Positions 1-13,589 are shown, numbered from the stretch's first letter. The stretch is 64,000 nt of DNA from Forficula auricularia (GCA_024734495.1 JALMQS010000075.1:7855891-7919890), one strand, 5' to 3'. Made by a program: numbers and translations. Notes: generated by a model not told the origin, from the sequence alone.

Positions 1-770
1 ACCATTTAACCACGTATCTATCATCACTTAAGAGTTGCTTCAGAATAAGATGCCGAAACGTCGTGGGAACCATTAGTAAAATTTAAAGAATTTATCAATT
101 TTATTTGGGAGATCCAACCAGCATCATTAATTAACTTCATCCGTATTCATGACTCCGTGCGAGGCAATGAAATTTTCCACTCACTCAGTCGCAAATGTCA
201 ATTTTCTACCACCATTTGAAAGGTAGATAAGCTTACTTTCAAAGGCCGCCGTATATTTTCTACCAAGTGTAGAAAAATCTCATTTTGTATCTTTTGGAAA
301 ATATTTCAGCTTTAATTATTAATCTATCAACCTGGGTTGATGACAAGACATCTATTTTTAAAAAATTATTGATTTTATTTCAACCAAGATAATTAAAACG
401 AGCGAAAATAATTATTAGAAAGGTTTTTTTTTTTGATTCATTAAAAACCTGAAAATTTATTTTTCCTCTCAGCTTAATTTACTTTATTTTTTCATTATAT
501 ATATAATAAGAGCGTCAATAGCATGAACATATTTTCTGTAAAAAAATAAAATTAGAAATATAAAAAAAACAACAACATCCCTTTAATTCTTTTTAATTAA
601 CATTTATTTTATTTCTTCTCTCGCTCGAGTAGAAATTGAATTAGAATTCTCCCTTTTGCCTGCAGTTATATATATATAAATATATATATATATTTGAATT
701 TCATTACATTTTTAAAAATTGCATTAATTTATCTTGACGGAAATTGATGTTTTGAACGAAAGAAAAAAAA
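1..770. other. AT-rich non-coding DNA
   Basis: No gene or recognisable repeat family is seen. The stretch holds homopolymer T/A runs and a short AT dinucleotide tract near 668-695. Stop codons are dense in all frames. Confidence 0.5.
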
Positions 771-779
771 ATCGAATGA

Positions 780-1190
780 AAATTATTTCCCTGCTGAGAG
801 GGGGGCGGGTGGGGGGGGGTTCTAGGGTTGAAATGTGAAGAAGGGCAGACAGAACAAGAGCAACATCATCATCAAGGAGCTTATCGGAGGTGTTGATAGG
901 GCCTATCACTTGTCCTAATTGGTGAAAACAATCGCATTGACTCGTGCCCTTGAAACGGGGGCTGCCCTATTATTAAGTATCGCCCCCTTTGGTTGCGGTC
1001 AAGGGCGTAAAGGGGGCTGTTTTCGTGGGGGGAGGGGTCTTGTTTTTGTGTGCCCCTGGCGCTGGCGCCATCCACTTGCTACGAGGGGGAGAGTGCGGGG
1101 TTCGATGCACTCCCTACCCCCCTGTTTTCAATTATTTAGTATTTGTGTGCCCACATGTTCATTCATAACCTAAATACGCCCCACCACCCC
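780..1190. other. GC-rich island, function unknown
   Basis: A G/C-rich block with several G-runs (for example 800-818) stands out from the AT-rich surroundings. Short ORFs are open on both strands, as expected from GC content alone, and none resembles a known domain. It could be a CpG-rich regulatory region or an exon-bearing island. I see no conserved splice or promoter element that decides this. Confidence 0.3.
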
Positions 1191-1199
1191 GAAATGAAT

Positions 1200-2580
1200 G
1201 AAGCAAGTGTTAGCCTATTTTTAATCATCCCCTCTCACTTTTAAAAAACAACCCCCATCTTAAAATACCCTTTGGGTAATTTTTCAAAAGTCCCTCACCT
1301 TCTTTTCTAGACAAGGATTGAGATATCCCCCGAAGACTACTACAACTTCTTTCTTTCGATTCATCTACCCCGTCGGCTTGCGGGCTATTTATTTATTTCC
1401 ATATCACGCAACCTAAGTGCATAATTTGAGCCTTTTTCAACGCCAATCGAAATGTGGCCACCTTCGGATGTCCTTAATCAATTCTTCTGTTGCATAAAAC
1501 AAATAAAACAATAATAAAATATCAAGGCTATCCATGGAACGTTATATTATTCGATAATTATAAAATCGATAGACCTATTTTTACTAAATTATTTTAAAAA
1601 TATTTTAATTTAGGAAAAAATTTTTTCAAGATTTTTCAAAAAGGTTTCAAAGGATTCTGGAAAAAAACCTTGCCTATATCAATAATATAATAATAATAAT
1701 AAAAAAAAAATTTCATATAAAGTGCTAATTTAGCTTTATAAATTTCAAATCTCAGAGCAAGTATCTCGATGCCTCTCGAGTGTATACATTTGCCCAGCCT
1801 CCAGGGGTAACTTGCTTTGGACTGGAAATTCATTAAAATTCATTTTCATGATTTTAAAGATGTAGTACACTAAGGTGTGGGAATAAATAGAATTGTTGAA
1901 TAAAAAAAGCTGCAAATACGAGCCTGACTCGCATATCGTAAAGGGGGAGAAAAAAAAATTATTGAACCTCACTAGAATTGCTAACATAGTTTATTTAAGA
2001 TCTCTATGTTCTTTAAGGGTGGATTATATTGTCTGTTAAGATAGGAGTTGGCCAAATAAAATAACTATAACAACCAAATTTGTCACTCTTGCTTGATTAT
2101 TAAAATTTCACGAATCCTACTAATGAACTCGATTATTAAATATAAATAATTTCCTAGCTATCCCACAATGAAATATGATTTCGCTAATTAATAGTCGATT
2201 TCCATGTAATAGATAGCTTTCGATGTTGAAAGGATTACCGCTGTGAAGATGTGCACTTGAACTGATTAGGAGGGAATTTCGATTGGTGGGTAATTTGCAT
2301 TCCGAATAGATAAGCGTGCGAAATGAAGAGGCAAAAAGAGACAAAAATGCAATTTTATCTAATTGATTTGTTTGATAATTGACTAGTTTTGTCGCTCCTA
2401 ACTGGATTATTTTTCTCTGTGAGCATTTAGGCGGAAATTAACTTGACGGAGTGACAAAGTGTTTATTATACACTTTATATAGGCTAATAGACAATATCAA
2501 ATGGTCGTTTAAGATCCAAATAAAGGGTGCAAACACAGACAGCCACTTGTGAGCCGACAAAGTCTATAAAGAGGATTTTT
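1200..2580. other. AT-rich non-coding DNA
   Basis: No gene seen. A short AAT-type simple repeat lies near 1681-1700. The small open frames in this stretch have no coding character. Confidence 0.5.
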
Positions 2581-2625
2581 CGCGTGTAAAGAGCGCAATC
2601 TCGGGGAGATTTGAACGGGGGGCAG

Positions 2626-2730
2626 GCGGAATCAATTACTGCCCCCGGCGGCGCCAAGAAGAGCGGCGCGGTGATGCAAAGTGCGGTTCGCAAATCGCCC
2701 GCGCAGCGGCGCGCCTGTTGTCTAGGTCAG
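2626..2730 (+). other. Exon-like GC-rich segment (35 codons)
   Basis: A GC-rich open segment of 105 nt follows a CAG at 2623-2625 and ends at a CAG|GTGGGG donor-like site. In phase 0 it reads AESITAPGGAKKSGAVMQSA and continues to a Cys-Cys pair near the end. The length is divisible by three. There is no convincing polypyrimidine tract upstream, and the opposite strand is also open, so this may only reflect high GC content (island about 2590-2830). Product unknown. Confidence 0.15.
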
Positions 2731-2859
2731 GTGGGGGGCGAGGGGATTTCCATTAGTCGGCGGGGGAGTCCCCGCAGGACCTGCCCCAACCCAGACACGC
2801 AACCCACCCAGCCAACCCTTTGACAGCCTAGCAGGTGACGAACCAAATGCCACGCGACA

Positions 2860-5030
2860 TCCCCCACGCACCCCATGGGGTTTCATCCATCCCCCAAATA
2901 CAAAAAAAAAAAACTACAAGAAAAGATAAAAAGGGAGAATCACTTAATAAGTATACATATATAATATATATATACATGTAAGTAAGAAATGAGGAAGCGT
3001 GGTAAATCCAAAAACAACGAAAGAGGTAGAGACGGCTTTATGATTAAATAATCAAGATAGAGAAAAGGATCCACAGGTGGATGAAGGCGGCTGCCATAAA
3101 GAACGTATTTATAGTATACTAAAGGAACTCTCTTTGATAAAAAGATTGAATAAAATCAATCATTGAAAGAAAAAGAACGCCAAGGAAGCATTCCTGAATT
3201 ACTCATTTGTATTCAAAACTATGGAGTTGTGAATTCTGTTAGAAATATCAAATTGAAAATTACTCATTTAGGCTATTTCAAGTGAAACTTTTCAAATATG
3301 ACAAATGGAGATTTCCTGATTAAAAGACATTTCGTATTCGAAATAATTTCTTTAAATTATTTGAAAGTTTTGATTTTTATGTATCACTCGTCGTTAGAGA
3401 AGCTTTATATGTACCACATCTATTCTAAATTAATTAAAGAGAAGTCGCTTAGTTCAAAGATAATATTCCGTTATTTCGAAAATGGGAGTACTCTATGATA
3501 GATGCTAAAAATTAGTGTAGATACTATACATAATTCAACGTATGAATGTTTTTTTTCTTTAAAATAAATTAAAAGAAAATGATGCAATTTTCGTCAATAT
3601 CACAAACTATCTTCACAAATTCTAAACAAGATAACAATAATATTTAATAATAAATAGAAATTAACATTAGTCCTATATCAAATTTTAAATCTTATTTTTC
3701 TAGAACATACTTTTTTTGAAAATCTTAAGTTCATTTAATTTGAATTACTATAGTTGTATTAGTAATAGACGGAGAAATAAAATGATTTTCAAGTAAATGG
3801 CAAAAACCTTTATATAAAAAAAGTAAAAGATTACTTTAGCCTGGCCAATTTTAATCACACCTTTGCTGTGGCATCAATAAACGAAAGGGTCTTTTTCTAT
3901 TATTTATCGATTTTGAAATATCGTTAGCAGTGATTCACCAGACTGAAAATAGATTTAGAAAACTTTAATCCCAGCAAAAACACTTGGGTAAAAAAAATGC
4001 CAAGTTCGATTAAAAAAACCTTTTGCCAAAAAAGTAGTGAGATCTAATGTGCCTCCAAATTCAACATCATTGTTATATTAAATGATTCGAAAAAATATAG
4101 TAATTTCAATTGAAACGCTGTTTTTCATTTTACTTGTCTAGGTAAATATATTTTATCGATTTCATATTTTTAGTTTACATTATTTTCCTGTAACTAGCCA
4201 TTTACGCATGATGTTATTATTGTTATTGTTTTTAGGGCCTCCACCTCTCTCCTTTTTGTATCCCAAACTGCACCAGTATGGCAAATTTAATCATTCTAAG
4301 ATAAGCGAAAATAATCTAGAATTTTGATGAGACAGTCAGTGAGTCATTGACGAAAAAGCCTATCTTTAACTTCTCCTAACTTGAACGGTATAAGCAATAA
4401 AAATATGAAATTTCTTAATTTAGTTAAGATTATGGATTAGTATTGAGGGGGGGCAGGGGGATCAGTCTTATACACTGTACAGTACATTGTACAGGTTTCC
4501 AGTGCGAAGTTACAGAGGCGTCAAAATGACTTTTTGCTTCATGTCAGTGAACGCCCGCTCGAACCGAACTTGGCTAGGGCACTACAGATATCGCTACTAT
4601 AATAACATGTAGGTACTTATTTAAGCCTTTATAGGGCAAGAAGTTGGGCGAGGTTATGCAGAGGACATGATTTAGTAGTCCAAGGGAGGTCAGAATTCAG
4701 AGTGGCGTCCAACATTAATATCTTATCATTGAATTCCTGTGAGTTAGAATCGATTTTCATCCCTAGGATATGATTCTTTCATTTTAGAAATAGGTTAAAG
4801 ATAACATTTCTTCCATTTTAAAATATTATTTTCCTAAATGGATCCCGATTTCTGATTAAAATTGACAAGAAATGAAATGTGAACGAAGATTGTATAAATT
4901 TCAGATGCTGTCTCAACGGTGTTGTTTGCTTATCAATTGGCCTTTGATTGGCACTCATTCTCTCAATTGCTGAAAAGGAAGGAAAAATTGAAATAAAAAA
5001 AAAAAACAATTTCATTTTTTCCCACCGACA
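2860..5030. other. AT-rich non-coding DNA
   Basis: No gene seen. It contains a TA-rich tract near 2950-2990 and a short palindromic stretch around TGTACAGTACATTGTACA at about 4477-4494. Nothing else is recognisable. Confidence 0.5.
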
Positions 5031-5099
5031 AAATGCTCCTTGAGCTGCTGCTGTTTGCTCTATCTCTTTCTGAAAATCTCATTGAAAAAAAAACCGGCA

Positions 5100-5380
5100 A
5101 TCGAAGCTCTGGCTCGTATTTCTTGCTCGACGAGGACAAAAGACCCTGTGGGGTGGTGGAGTGGGGTTCTTTTTCAATTGGGTAATGGGACACCGGGACG
5201 GGGACTGCCCCTGCAGCTGCGGCGCCCCCCGCAGCTCAGCCGCTGAAGAATACCTGTCAGCCAGTCGAGCCTTCAACCTCCAACCCGACACTTCAACCCG
5301 ATTTTCAATCCATCCTCGGCGATTCTTCTTCTTCTTTGCATCTTCCCTGAGGCGCCGTCACCGACGTACACGCTCCTGAA
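5100..5380. other. GC-rich island, function unknown
   Basis: A G/C-rich island in AT-rich DNA, with overlapping short ORFs on both strands. A CTGCAG-type acceptor-like site (about 5210-5216, plus) and a CAG|GTATTC donor-like site (minus strand, about 5252) are present, but no consistent exon can be built. Possibly regulatory. Confidence 0.25.
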
Positions 5381-5389
5381 TTCTATAAT

Positions 5390-6380
5390 CTATTCACGAG
5401 GGAATAGGGAATCGGGAATGACCTTTGCTAGCCCTATACAATAAGGGAGAGCGAATTCTGAAGGTCATGTAATTAATCTTAGCTCAGGATATTATGGATG
5501 TATATATAAATATCCTACAAAGGATATAAATTGAGAATTTACAATGCGATTGGCTTCAGAATAGCCTGAGAAGGGAAGCAAAAGCAAACCAACCAACCTC
5601 GCATTTCCAATTCTCAATTAAAGGCTGCCCATTCAAATGAAAAACAAAGCAACAAAATTACTAATTGTTACTTTATTCATTAGATAGCTATTAAGCTGAC
5701 ACGTTTCTTTAACTATACATTAGGTACTTAATAATAATTTTGAAATTAAACCCAATCCACTCTTTGGAACAAATGTTTAGTTTTATAATTAAAATTGAAA
5801 TAAAACTTGATTTATTGTTTTTGTTGCTAACTTTTGATTAAAAAATTTAATATCTATTACAATTAAGATTACCATACATTACGAGCGGCTTTTACTTTGC
5901 TTAAAGAAACAATAATAATTATAACTTATCTAACAGTATCTATGCCATACAAAATTGACTAAAATTTTATTAATATAAATTTTTCATATAATATTGATCA
6001 ACGAAAATGTTTTAATAAAAAATGATTAAATAAAATCTTATTATATTGATATTATAATTTTTATAATGCCATGCCATACTAATGTATAAATTTTCATTTA
6101 AATTATATTTTCTTTGAGTAAAGTTAGCCACTGACGAAGAGTGACTATTCTGCCCTCATAATACTAATACACGGTATTCTTAATTATAATAGATATTAGT
6201 TTTCTTAAAAAATCTACCAACAAAATAAACTACAAATAAAATTTATCAATTTTTTAATGGAACAGTTAGCCAAAAATTATAAATAAAAATTGTACAACTT
6301 TTACCTAATACTGTAATCTACAAAGTGTGTATGACCATGTTTATTTATGTATTTCAATGCCGAATCCAGAAATAAATTTC
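5390..6380. other. AT-rich non-coding DNA
   Basis: No gene or repeat family recognised. Stops are dense in all six frames. Confidence 0.5.
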
Positions 6381-6564
6381 AGGGATGGTTAGTTAATTTT
6401 CGTGGGGGGGGGGGGGGGAAGAAGAGTAGCTACCCAGAGTATAATTTTTATTAAATTTGTATTGAACGTTTTATTTATATCCCAAAATTTCGATGTTACC
6501 TCACAATTGGGGGGGGGGGGGGTTAACACAGTAACCCCACCCCCATCCCCCGCTGGCTACTGGC
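6381..6564. mobile_element. Possible hAT-like remnant with long G-runs
   Basis: Two long G-runs (about 6403-6418 and 6510-6523) lie close together. Reading the minus strand from 6564, the end starts CAGTAGCCAGCGGGGGATGG, like the ends of some hAT elements; the plus-strand end near 6381 starts CAGGGATGG. No target duplication is visible, so the call is tentative. Confidence 0.25.
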
Positions 6565-6569
6565 ATTAA

Positions 6570-7110
6570 GTATTTATTTATTTCAGTGAATAGCCTAAAA
6601 GTTATTTTTAAATTAATACGGGGCTAATCGTATTGATAGATATAATCTATGTAAATACACACAATTTAAAGCCATAGTCAAAAGTTGACTATTTTTTAGG
6701 GGGGACGGGGCAAGTTTAGATATCTCTCGATATATATAGAACCTAGAGAACTAATTTATCGTAGTTAGATTAATTATGTATTTTTTTTTTTAATTTAATA
6801 AAATGTATATTTTTTCCGAAATTATGGAGGTTGAATCCGCTGTATTAAACATTTGAAAATGGCTTCAAAAGTAGGAAAACGTTATGATTGTAATGTTACC
6901 CCAAAAAATGTCCATGTCATTATCGATCTGACTATAACTGAAAACTGTGTATCCAGAATTGTTTATGGGTGATACACTTTCTTACATCCTTAAAAAAATC
7001 GAATAGATTAGTATTTAAGGATTAAATGGAATATTTAAATGGTCTATATTTTCGTGAAAGCACCACATGAGGAACGGCATCCGTTTCTTCGACAGGCATA
7101 TTAAATTATC
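6570..7110. other. AT-rich non-coding DNA
   Basis: No gene or recognisable repeat is seen in this stretch. Confidence 0.5.
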
Positions 7111-7115
7111 AAAAA

Positions 7116-7370
7116 TTAAAACGTTTGATTTATGACGGTCGGGTGACCATATGCTGCCGCCATCGGGGGTGGTGGCTGATCCCCTTCCTTCCTCAAAAAA
7201 AAAGAAAAAAATCCAATGCGCGTGCTCTCGTTTTTCCCTCTCTCTCTTTCCTTGTTCTGTTTGGCTGTTTTTCTTTGATTTTTTGCACCCCTACGAATAC
7301 GGAAGCTTATGTCTCGGGATTTCCAAGGGCAAGGGGGCCAGCGTTCAGATTTGAAAGCTTCACTCAATGA
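7116..7370. other. GC-richer block with overlapping ORFs
   Basis: Open frames of about 80 codons exist on both strands over the same bases, driven by an A-run and a CT-rich tract. The minus frame is Lys/Arg-rich low complexity. No domain is recognisable. It is probably not coding. Confidence 0.25.
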
Positions 7371-7379
7371 CTCTTCCAG

Positions 7380-7830
7380 ATTAGCTATACTACCTCTGCC
7401 TTGACATTCTCTCAGCCCTAATCAGAGAATCAGAACAAAGAAATACAATTCGATTGAGCTCATGCTTAAAATATATATTAAAATTAAAAAATTCTTTAAA
7501 ATAAAATAGGATATTTTTTCGGGTTGGGCCACCCATAGTAAAAACAGAAAAATGTTGAATTGCAAAAAGAATAGTTTCTCATTAATAAACACGCTACTTG
7601 CATTAGAAAAAGTCAAAGCAAAGCTTTCGAAACTATATTACTAAATAAAGACTATATCTTCTCCAAAATACATATATGTAGATATTTGATTAAAATGTGA
7701 CTATGTATATACATAGTTTCGAAATCTTTGCCTTGACCTATCCAAAAAATATCCAAAATAATTCAAACGATTCATATATCGTCTATAGAAAACGGTCCTA
7801 AAAATAGTTAAGCCATTGCGGCTTTGTCTT
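7380..7830. other. AT-rich non-coding DNA
   Basis: Nothing recognised between the 7.1-7.4 kb block and the first MITE. Confidence 0.5.
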
Positions 7831-7834
7831 CTTA

Positions 7835-7976
7835 GGGCCGGTTGTATGTCGGAAAGTAAATGCTTTTTACAACTAACAAAGGGTAGATGGTAAATGGGAT
7901 GGCCAATCAGATGACAGGGACTTTCAGTCCTTTGTTAGTTGTAAAAAGCATTTACTTTGCGACATACAACCGGCCC
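7835..7976. mobile_element. PIF/Harbinger-like MITE, copy 1
   Basis: A 142-bp foldback element with terminal inverted repeats beginning GGGCCGGTTGTATGTCG. It is flanked by the trinucleotide TTA on both sides (7832-7834 and 7977-7979), matching the TWA target duplication of the PIF/Harbinger superfamily. It has no coding capacity, so it would need a transposase from elsewhere. Compared with the other two copies it lacks part of the central region. Copies 2 and 3 lie at 9688 and 15517. Confidence 0.8.
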
Positions 7977-7984
7977 TTAGTCTT

Positions 7985-8885
7985 CAGTCTAAAAAAATAG
8001 TTCACACGAATATTCATTGAATTGACTTCAGAGGGTAGAAAATAAGATTAATTGAACTTACAATGTAAACTGATATACATATACATAATTCAAAACCTTC
8101 TCCTATTTTGGATGAAAAAGTTTTCGACCAGGAATAAATACAATATGGTATAGTGTGATGAAATAATATTTTATTCAAATAAGATTCATAAGAGAATTTG
8201 ATAGATGCAAGAGTTGAAATCAAATAAAAGAACTGATAACAGGTACAAATATTCAATCATGGTATCATTGATTTTATTTTATTAAAGATTTAAGAAAATA
8301 ATCATAAAATCAGATATTTTATTACTTTTGGTTGTAGATATATAATAAAATAAACAAATATTTAGGAGAGTGGTTTATCAATTAAATTTAGAAATAATTT
8401 TAATACAAATATAAAAATGTAAATAGTGAATCTTTGTGTTTGCTCACCTTGAGTATTTGAACGTTTCTTAATTCTCACCAACAACGCGAATTAAACAAAC
8501 TTGAATCGATTATACCCATAAAATTCGACATCGAAAAAAGACTATCTGTCTGGCCACTGGACTCGGAAAGAAATGCAATTGAAATTGAAATAAAGTAAAA
8601 AGCATGGCAAGGCGAAAGGTTACTTGATAAGATAGCCGAGGAAGGAAATTATTTCTGGAAAAATTAAAATTTATCAAATAATTCGTATCTCCATTTCAAA
8701 TGACACTTTTTTAAATAATATTTATTACTTGTGTGTTCCACTCTCATTTTTCTTACTTTCCTACATTAAACATTTTAATTTAAAAAAATATATAATAATT
8801 ATCTCATTATCGAAAAAAATGTATAATATTAAATTTTCATTTGATAGAATAAGAATAATTTTCTCTTGAAGGAGACAATAATAAT
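7985..8885. other. AT-rich non-coding DNA
   Basis: No gene seen. The 80-codon minus-strand frame near 8014-8256 has no coding signature. Confidence 0.5.
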
Positions 8886-8889
8886 AATA

Positions 8890-9110
8890 TATAAAAATTC
8901 TGCTACTCTCGGCAAAAACTTTCAATTTAATAATTTTCTCTAAAATTCATAAAAATACTTTGAAAAAATGCATTTAAAAAAAAATGAAAATTTTTAATTT
9001 CGGATTTGAAACTTTAAAAAACTACTTGAAAATCTTTTTAAAAAACTTCATTAATAAGCTTAAAATGAAGGGATTTTGTTTTGCCGAGAGTAGCAGAGTT
9101 GTTGATTCAT
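8890..9110. repeat. Foldback repeat with GCCGAGAGTAGCAGA ends
   Basis: The 15-mer GCCGAGAGTAGCAGA occurs on the minus strand at 8899-8913 and on the plus strand at 9083-9097, forming terminal inverted arms that enclose about 170 bp of AT-rich sequence. The same 15-mer borders the hammerhead elements at 48.3, 55.9, 59.9 and 61.1-61.6 kb, so this is probably a relative that has lost its ribozyme core. No hammerhead motif is present inside. Confidence 0.6.
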
Positions 9111-9119
9111 AAAATCATT

Positions 9120-9680
9120 CATCATCATTCATAGAATCGTTTATGTGGCTAACTTGCCATGACAACAAAACGAATTTATCTATAATATCCAATCGGGTTA
9201 TAGACCCCATGAGAAATAACAGATAAAAATTCACAATTAAAAAGACTGATATTGAAAGGTCAAACCTTCGTAACTATAGTCTCAAACAAATAAATTATAT
9301 TATGTAGTATGTATATTTGCATCAAGCAGACGACAACCTCATTGATTTCACTTTATGAATAAGTTAAATTTTAGAATGGAATTCTGTGACTGAAGTTCAT
9401 TATAAATTTAGACCTATTAATGAAAATATAAGCTTGATAAAAATGTAATTTAAATTAAATTTCAACAAAAATGTTAATTTTTATGAGAAAATGGCAAAAA
9501 AGTATTTTAAGTAAAGATGTACTCCAGTATATCTTTAGAAATTAGTGTCAAAACTCAGTTTATCCTAATGAAAATATGCGTGCTAGATTTTCAACATCAT
9601 CGAGTATACAGTCCAAAGACTGGATTGACGAACTCATCCTCCTCCACTCAACTTTATCCAATGCTAATAACTCTTTCACT
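9120..9680. other. AT-rich non-coding DNA
   Basis: No gene seen. A fragment near 9318-9360 (CATCAAGCAGACGACAACC) resembles sequence beside the 61.5 kb hammerhead element, suggesting further decayed members of that family. Confidence 0.4.
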
Positions 9681-9687
9681 TCTCTAA

Positions 9688-9883
9688 GGGCCGGTTGTAT
9701 GTCGCAAAGTAAATGCTTTTTACCACTAACCAAGGGTAGATGGTAAATGGAGGGACTGGGATGGCCAATCAGATGACAGGCACAGAAAGTTCCTGTTATC
9801 TGATTGGCCATTCCAGTCCCTCCATTTACCATCTACCCTTGGTTAGTGTTAAAAAGCATTTACTTTGCGAATACAACCGGCCC
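9688..9883. mobile_element. PIF/Harbinger-like MITE, copy 2
   Basis: A 196-bp near-perfect foldback with ends GGGCCGGTTGTATGTCGCAA, flanked by TAA on both sides (9685-9687 and 9884-9886). Almost the whole element is self-complementary, including the inner GATGGCCAATCAGATGACAG block. The open frames crossing it come from the palindrome and are not genes. Confidence 0.85.
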
Positions 9884-9899
9884 TAAAAGTCTCACATCC

Positions 9900-12800
9900 C
9901 ATATCGTTCATATTTGGAGAAAATGCTCTAGTCTAGGTCTTTTCCTTCTCCTTTTCTTTTCCAATTCTTTCTCAAAAATATGTTTTAGCAATCCGTGTAT
10001 TAAGGTGGACATTTGAGCTCTTGTTAAGATTTTTCCACACTCTTTTCCGTTGTCAAAACTTCTTCGTTTGTAATTCTAACCACCTTTGTAGTCTTTAATG
10101 TTAAACATGGCAGATTTGATAAAATACTACAGGAGCAATTTTTTTCTCTACCATTACAATCATACCCTATATCTACTTGTGATAAAATAGAAATAAAATA
10201 AAATTATATAAATATTATAAAGGGGGCGGGAGCAGATATGTCACTCCAGATTTTTATCATAGGGTATCGCTCTTATTATTCATCTATTGCTTTTAATATA
10301 GTACTTTTTTGATGAAGATTGCTTGAAAAGATGACAGCAGAATGGATTGATTCGGAGTCGAATTTTAATTTGATCCCCTCTTGTCAGAATGCCACAAGAG
10401 AGTATTTGACGCTTGGCCCAGGTAATTAACCCTTGGAATTAATCCGGCAGAGGGTTGGGGACTCTCAAGGGCAGGATCTCTGTTATTACTTTGCAAATTC
10501 TTTGGTCCTCGATCAATAATGTGAGGCGACTTGTCTTCAGGCTGCTTCCCTAACCTCCCTTCAGAAAATGCACCGCACCCTTCCCTTCTGAGTGCTAATG
10601 TCGAAAATTATTAGCAACTATTAGCGAACAGGTTTACTGATCGAAACGGCAACACCTACCTTCTACACTTAGTTCACAATAGCAGCTGTAATGATTAATT
10701 ATATTCTATTATTATATTTTAATGATCGGCATTCATGAACTCTATATTAAATTCATATGGGGTTTGACATATTTGGATCCGGACTCTTTTTCTCTCCAAT
10801 CGTCACTCAAATCAATCAAATCCTATTCACCAATAGAAGCTATATTTTAATTTTAAATGGCTCTAAATCAAAATTCCCTTTTCTTTGCCTAATATATTTT
10901 TATAATGATTTAATTATCAGAAGAAAAATATTACACTTGCTGGTTCAAACTATAATTTCGTTTTTCCTTTTACAAGACGTAGATTATATTTTCAAAGGTT
11001 TTGATTATCTTGAGGCTAATTAAATATTGTACATGAATTGATTGGAAATTGAATCCATATACGTCAAAAATGATGGAAATAGTTAAATGAACAAAAGATA
11101 CAAATTCAATGTTAATTAGAAATATTCACATATTTTCAGAAAATGAGGACAAGGGAACTATAGTCTCCATTAAACAAATCTATTATATTAAGCAGAAGAC
11201 ATCATATTTATTTATAATTTATAAAAAAAAACAACAACAACAAGACCATCCATATTGACTGCATTCTCATCCAAATCATACATTTATAAAAATTTGATCT
11301 TTTAGTGTCTCCATGTCATAAGTCAACGTTACGTTTTATCCGGATTTTTTAATTTTTCTCTTCATCAATATTTTAAATAAAATTATTTGTTAAAATACTA
11401 CCAAACTATTTTAGGATATAGGATTTTTGTTCAAATTGTCTAATTTTATCCCAAACTACATATATTTTATTCGATTTTAATTGTTTATCTCAATAAAGCT
11501 CTATATTAATATCATTTAATTAATATTTTTTTTAATAAATTAATGAATTATTATTACCCGATATCTAAAATGATAATTCGTTTTTGAAATCAGAGCTAAT
11601 ATGTTTTATTTATTTATTTATTTATTTGAAATGAAGCTAATTTAATTTAAAATTAAAGAATAGAGTGATTGAGAAAATACATTTATTAATAATATGCTTT
11701 GTTTACCCTATCAATAATTATTAATAATTACCTATTTTAAATTAAAAACAAAACCCCATAGACTTCTTTCGATGAATAGCAATATTGATTGATGCTGAGC
11801 ACTATGAATGAATTGTAATGAATTATTTTTGCTCAAATTGATTTCAATGATTCTTTATTAGTTGTGGCTATTCGGTAAAAACAATTTGGCAAAAAATAAT
11901 AATTATTATAAAAATACAATTATTATTTTTATCTTTCTTTGCCTAACATGTCACATTTTTTCACTTTTACATATGTTATAACTATTATTGTGGTATTGAA
12001 TATTAACTATATGACAAAAAATTATTATTAAAAAGGTGTGAATGGGTGAAATAATCACCCTTCGGCTCCTCAATTAAAAACGTCGCTAAGAGCCTTATAC
12101 TAGGTTCTCGGTATAAAAATATAAAATTTCTACTTTCATTCCTTGCAACGGAAGAAATAAATCAACTAATCCTTTCAAACTTGGCATTTAATAATCTCTC
12201 AAACCAAAATTTCATTAGAGTGTATATGAAATAATGATTCTAAAGAAAACAACATTCTTCTTTGGAGAAATAGAAATTCATGAACCATTCTATAGTTCGC
12301 GGAAAATCGATTGATATGTATATTGATTCGTACAACCTAAACGCTAACTTCCCCGAGCTTGTCTCACATTTTTTCACATATTTTTTTTTTCTTCATAGCA
12401 TCCACCAAAAATTATCACATGAATAGTCTTTTTCGAGACCTCTTTATACCTGAGCATTGAGGGAGCAAGTGAGAGAGAAACAGAGTGAGACATTCAGCTG
12501 CTGCCCTTTTTCTACCTAACTAGATTCGATCCGAAATGAAAAAGGACTCGAATAAAATTTCACACAGACCGAGATATTATAGAAAAATCCAATTTTTAAT
12601 TTATGTATAGATTTATACACATAATTCAATTGTAAGTTAAACTACAAATCAGAAAACTCATTTTTTGAATCCTTATACATTTTCGGAATAAATGTGTGAA
12701 GTAGATATTTTTTAAAAATTTATCTATTTAATTTTGAAGACCAAATCGAAAATATACCTACCTATATCTTGAACTCGTTTTAGTTAATTCTATAAAAATT

Positions 12801-13580
12801 AAAATTTTTATAAAGAACTGATGGCCATGGGATTTCTTTGTGTATGAAGGTAGCCATTTGTACCACAGAGTTTTTCTCATAATAAAAAATAAATTTTTGG
12901 AATATGAATTAATATTATTAAAAAATATGATATGGAAGCTCAAAATATCTAATTTTATCCATTTTAAGGTGTTGTAGCGAAAATGGTAAACAATGTTTTT
13001 TGGTCAGAGTTCATTGTCTGTCTATTTTAAATTTAATAGGGTCTGTTTTCCTTATTGAGCCTTATTTTTTAGAAGAAAACATACTTAAAAATTAAAATTT
13101 TCAGCGTTTCAGACACTGATTTTTATCAAGTTAGCTGAACAACTCATGAGTCTATGGTTATGCTTGTATATAATTTGATTGCGAATGGACATAATCTACA
13201 TCACGTGAATCAGGGTAGTTAGGTAGTTTAATGACTTAATTCCATCCTTAAATATGTATTTATCATGCTAGTATCAAAAAAAAATCGTCAACTTAGGTTC
13301 AACAATTATTTGCCTAATAATTCGCAAAAATCAGGTTTGTAGTTATGATCATGAAGGCACGAAAAGGCCTTACTTTTCTACCCCAAGTGAACATATAAAT
13401 TAATATTTTTCTCATTAATTTTGATACACTTCAGTAATGAATTTGGTCAGAGGGACACTGGGGTCAAAACCCATCTCTCTGAAAAAAATAATCTAGATAA
13501 TAATATATAAAATTAAAATTAAGGAAAATCTAATATGAAATTAGAAGAAAAAGTTAAACTTTTATAAGACTCGGTAATTA
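9900..13580. other. AT-rich non-coding DNA
   Basis: About 3.7 kb with no gene or clear transposon. It contains a TATT simple repeat (about 11606-11628) and an AAC tract near 11229-11243. Occasional ORFs of 60-90 codons are AT-rich and Leu/Ile/Phe-biased, as expected by chance. Confidence 0.5.
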
Positions 13581-13589
13581 ACTATAACC

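Noticed and set aside
4470..4500. TGTACAGTACATTGTACA palindrome as an operator site
   Set aside because: Isolated short palindrome in eukaryotic DNA with no gene beside it.
10757..11023. 88-codon plus-strand frame in AT-rich DNA
   Set aside because: Ile/Leu/Phe-rich composition as expected for chance frames at this base composition; no motif.
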